The position numbers were made by a program, and so were the translations under genes. Of a DNA stretch of 7,557 nucleotides, positions 5,640 to 7,557 are shown one piece after another. Position 1 is the stretch's first letter. Each line of letters opens with the position of its first letter. Origin of the DNA: Clostridia bacterium (GTDB lineage Bacteria > Bacillota > Clostridia > Peptostreptococcales > Anaerovoracaceae); the NCBI GenBank assembly GCA_024403005.1, contig JAKSSQ010000084.1, positions 1-7,557 of the forward strand, in the 5' to 3' direction. The notes beneath the pieces were generated by a model. The model ran no database searches. It had not been told where the DNA came from and saw nothing but the letters and a program-made list of their open reading frames with translations.

Positions 5640-6242
5640 TTATTCTACGGGTACGGGTGTTTCGCCTGCCATTGCGAAGCCATAAGCTTCGTAAGTTTCT
5701 CTTGCATCTTCGCTTGCGAGGAATGCGATGAACTTTTCTGCTTCGTAGTCGTGAACTGTAGTTCTGCACTTAGCAGCGCTGTAATTTGTAATGTAAGTTT
5801 CGCCTTCGGGAATGTCTTCTTCGCTGTAGCTTTCGTTGCCGGGACCTACCGCGATTTCAGTTCTTGTGGAGTGAACAATCTTGTCGTTCTTATTGGGATT
5901 ACCATCTTCTCCGATTTCAGCATCGAGCCAGTCCATGAACATGGGTTCATCTGCGATATAGATGTCTGCCTGGTAACCGCCTTCCAGCTTAGCTGCCAGA
6001 ACTGCTCCTTCGTCGTAAACGATCTTAATGGATACATCGGGGTTAATTCCCTTGTAGATATAAGCCAGTGTAGACATTATTGTGAGAGTTTCGTTGGGGG
6101 CATATACTTCCAGAACGATTTCTCCGGGGTTTTCCTGAGGAGGAAGCGGTGTGGGTGCTTTTTGAGTTGTTGATCCGCAGGCAGCGAAGGAGAATACCAT
6201 GGCTGCTGCAATTAAAACTGCGGCAATTTTCTTGAATTTCAT
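5640..6242 (-). CDS. ModA-like lipoprotein apparently lacking the second lobe
   Basis: A 200-residue predicted lipoprotein: KFKK, a hydrophobic stretch, and a lipobox FAAC with Cys22 as the likely lipidated residue, followed by a Pro/Gln-rich linker to about residue 40. The start at 6242 is supported by GGAGG 7 bases upstream; the frame extends to an ATG at 6308, but that would bury the signal peptide. Residues 45-107 resemble the first lobe of molybdate-binding ModA (VYAPNETLT, KLEGGYQADIYIADEPMFMDWL), 121-136 resemble its first crossover, and 149-190 resemble its C-terminal segment (EAEKFIAFL, YEAYGFA). The roughly 100 residues of the second lobe seem to be missing. Where ModA has ligand Ser residues, this protein has Glu51 and DEG (78-80). 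No permease or ATPase gene is adjacent. It may bind something else, possibly a cation, or be a shortened remnant. The reading frame is intact. Confidence 0.75.
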   Translation of the reverse strand: MKFKKIAAVLIAAAMVFSFAACGSTTQKAPTPLPPQENPGEIVLEVYAPNETLTIMSTLAYIYKGINPDVSIKIVYDEGAVLAAKLEGGYQADIYIADEPMFMDWLDAEIGEDGNPNKNDKIVHSTRTEIAVGPGNESYSEEDIPEGETYITNYSAAKCRTTVHDYEAEKFIAFLASEDARETYEAYGFAMAGETPVPVE

Positions 6243-6249
6243 ATATAAA

Positions 6250-6254
6250 CCTCC
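6250..6254 (-). promoter_or_regulatory. Ribosome binding site that sets the lipoprotein start
   Basis: On the - strand GGAGG lies 7 bases before the ATG at 6242. This selects the start that leaves a clean signal peptide rather than the longer frame from 6308. Confidence 0.85.
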
Positions 6255-6291
6255 AGGGGGATGATTTTCCAAATCTTCACATCCGGTTTTA

Positions 6292-6320
6292 TTGAGAATT
6301 AAAACCAACTATTGTATAAT
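6292..6320 (+). promoter_or_regulatory. Sigma-A-type promoter for the ABC exporter
   Basis: TTGAGA (6292-6297), a 17-base spacer and a perfect TATAAT (6315-6320) give an 11 of 12 match to the housekeeping consensus. Transcription should start near 6327, leaving a leader of about 65 bases before the ATG at 6392. Confidence 0.75.
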
Positions 6321-6326
6321 AACAAT
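6311..6326. promoter_or_regulatory. Inverted repeat over the -10 boxes (possible operator)
   Basis: ATTGT (6311-6315) and ACAAT (6322-6326) are inverted copies separated by six bases, straddling both -10 boxes. Short repeats like this are common at MarR- or TetR-type operators, but the arms are only 5 bp and AT-rich, so chance is a real possibility. No regulator gene is visible nearby. Confidence 0.25.
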
Positions 6327-6343
6327 TCGCAGACTAATGCAAA
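6316..6343 (-). promoter_or_regulatory. Candidate promoter for the lipoprotein gene, sharing the -10 region
   Basis: On the - strand TTTGCA (6343-6338), a 16-base spacer and TATTAT (6321-6316) form a plausible promoter. Its -10 box overlaps the TATAAT of the opposite promoter. An alternative on the same strand is TTGAAT (6386-6381), an 18-base spacer and TATAAA (6362-6357). The sequence does not decide between them. Confidence 0.4.
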
Positions 6344-6391
6344 TTACGTACCCTAATTTATATCATAAAAAGGTAAAGGTATTCAAGAGAA

Positions 6392-7557
6392 ATGATTAAA
6401 AAATTGGCAGGATCTATAAGAGAATATAAATTGCCTGCCGTAATCACCCCTCTGTGCATGATAGGCGAAGTAGTAATGGAAGTTTTAATCCCTTACAACA
6501 TGGCCGATCTCATCGACTACGGCGTAGAAGCCGGCGACATGGGTGTCATTACGTCAATAGGCATGAAGCTGATTCTCTTCACGCTGATATCCCTCGCATT
6601 CGGCGTCGGCGGAGCCGTCTTTGGGTCACGCGCCAGTGCAGGCTTTGCCAGCAATCTGCAGCACGACATGTACTACAACATCCAGAGATTTTCTTTCTCT
6701 AACATAGATAAGTTCTCCACTGCAGGTCTGGTTACCAGAATGACCACCGACGTTACAAACGTGCAGATGGCTTTTATGATGCTCCTGAGAATGGCTTTCA
6801 GAGCGCCTTTCTCCATGATACTCGCGCTGTTCATGGCGTTCAGAATTAACGCCGAAGTATCCATGGTATTCGTCGGAGCTCTGCCCGTTCTGGCTGTGGG
6901 AATCTTCCTGATCATGAGAAAGACTTTCCCCATTATGACCAGAGTGTTCAAGATTTACGATAAGCTTAACAATGTTGTCCAGGAAAACCTGAGAGGCATC
7001 CGCGTAGTTAAGGCTTTCGTGCGCGACAAGGAAGAAATCGAAAAATTCGAAAACGTATCCGGCGATCTGTACAAGAACTACGTAACTGCAGAACGCTTTA
7101 TCGTTCTGAACTTCCCGTTCATGGGCTGCGTTATGTACACCTGCATGCTCTTTATCGCATGGGTAGGCGCTAAGCTTGTCGTTTCCAGAACCATGACCAC
7201 AGGCCAGCTCATGAGCGTTATGACCTACATTATTCAGATTCTGATGAGCCTTATGATGCTCTCCATGATCGTAATGATGCTGGTAATCGCAAAGGCTGCA
7301 GCTGAAAGAATCACAGAAGTGCTGAACGAAGAACCGGACATCCGCAACGGCGAAAACCCGGTTATGGAAGTTGCAGACGGCTCCGTAAAGTTCGAAAACG
7401 TATCCTTCGGCTACGGAAGCAGCAAGCACATCCTTAAGGGCATCGACTTCGAGATTAAATCCGGCGAAACCGTTGGCATTATCGGAAGTACAGGCAGCGG
7501 TAAATCCAGCCTCGTGCAGATGATTCCCAGACTTTACGACTGCAGAAAGGGCAGCGT
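6392..7557 (+). CDS. ABC exporter half-transporter, permease fused to ATPase (3' end outside window)
   Basis: The first 388 codons of a multidrug-type ABC exporter (membrane domain followed by nucleotide-binding domain). The membrane domain occupies about 1-310, with hydrophobic segments near 15-36, 55-79, 128-150, 155-175, 236-265 and 270-300, and family motifs TRMTTDVTNVQ (115-125) and NVVQENLRGIRVVKAFVRDKEE split over 194-215. The ATPase domain starts near 332 with the A-loop Tyr341 (VSFGYG) and contains Walker A GSTGSGKS (365-372); signature and Walker B lie beyond the window. Met-rich final helix and overall pattern resemble one subunit of heterodimeric exporters such as BmrCD/LmrCD, whose partner usually follows directly. 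The ATG at 6392 is the only reasonable start, because an in-frame stop lies at 6374-6376; a modest AAAGGT (6375-6380) precedes it by 11 bases. The substrate cannot be inferred. Confidence 0.92.
   Translation, partial: MIKKLAGSIREYKLPAVITPLCMIGEVVMEVLIPYNMADLIDYGVEAGDMGVITSIGMKLILFTLISLAFGVGGAVFGSRASAGFASNLQHDMYYNIQRFSFSNIDKFSTAGLVTRMTTDVTNVQMAFMMLLRMAFRAPFSMILALFMAFRINAEVSMVFVGALPVLAVGIFLIMRKTFPIMTRVFKIYDKLNNVVQENLRGIRVVKAFVRDKEEIEKFENVSGDLYKNYVTAERFIVLNFPFMGCVMYTCMLFIAWVGAKLVVSRTMTTGQLMSVMTYIIQILMSLMMLSMIVMMLVIAKAAAERITEVLNEEPDIRNGENPVMEVADGSVKFENVSFGYGSSKHILKGIDFEIKSGETVGIIGSTGSGKSSLVQMIPRLYDCRKGS

Noticed and set aside
5631..6173. A 180-residue + strand frame opposite the lipoprotein gene
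   Set aside because: It is rich in Cys, Phe and Ser with no recognisable domain, begins next to the terminator and lacks a ribosome site. The - strand frame has a signal peptide, a ribosome site and family similarity.
6454..6702. An 82-residue + strand frame starting at 6454
   Set aside because: It lies in another frame within the ABC exporter gene, is Arg- and Ser-rich and has no ribosome site.
3924..7405. A 15-base word, TTCGAAAACGTATCC, present three times (3927-3941, 7046-7060, 7391-7405)
   Set aside because: Two copies encode the homologous A-loop region (FENVS) of the two ABC ATPases, and the third encodes the same residues by chance in the exporter membrane domain. All use the preferred codons, so coding bias explains it better than a DNA element.
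6626..7429. A 267-residue - strand frame opposite the ABC exporter
   Set aside because: It is His-, Asp- and Ser-rich low-complexity sequence caused by the codon bias of the opposite strand. The + strand frame encodes an obvious ABC exporter.

Overview
The window reads as chromosomal DNA of an anaerobic, low-to-mid GC Bacillota (Clostridia-like) bacterium. This is inferred from strong AGGAGG-type ribosome sites, heavy AGA/AGG use for Arg in most genes, sigma-A-like promoters with perfect TATAAT boxes, a Gram-positive-style lipoprotein, and a fused NikMN transporter component. No rRNA, tRNA, CRISPR, insertion sequence or phage gene is visible, and no stretch over 300 bases lacks a gene.

Region 1 (1-4646, + strand) is a nickel module. 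It holds the 3' part of larB, a full-length larC, and a three-gene ECF-type nickel/cobalt transporter (nikMN, nikQ, nikO). LarB carboxylates and hydrolyses nicotinic acid adenine dinucleotide to the biscarboxylated pyridinium mononucleotide. LarC inserts nickel into the thiolated form made by LarE, giving the nickel-pincer nucleotide cofactor of LarA-type racemases and epimerases. The transporter presumably supplies the metal. LarA and LarE are not in the window and may lie upstream. A strong hairpin terminator sits inside this module, between nikMN and nikQ.

Region 2 (about 4619-5627, + strand) is a two-gene unit with its own likely promoter, whose -10 box overlaps the nikO stop codon. It encodes a small cupin and a gamma-class carbonic anhydrase-like hexapeptide-repeat protein. 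It ends in a perfect 12-bp bidirectional terminator shared with the convergent gene.

Region 3 (5640-6242, - strand) encodes a 200-residue lipoprotein that resembles the molybdate-binding protein ModA but appears to lack the whole second lobe and the known oxyanion ligands. It is the least ordinary gene here.

Region 4 (6243-7557) is a 149-bp divergent intergenic region with candidate promoters on both strands whose -10 boxes overlap, followed by the first 388 codons of an ABC exporter half-transporter that runs off the window just after its Walker A motif.

No wholly new system is evident. The points most worth a second look are the one-lobed ModA-like lipoprotein, the terminator inside the transporter genes, and the extreme histidine tract of LarC.
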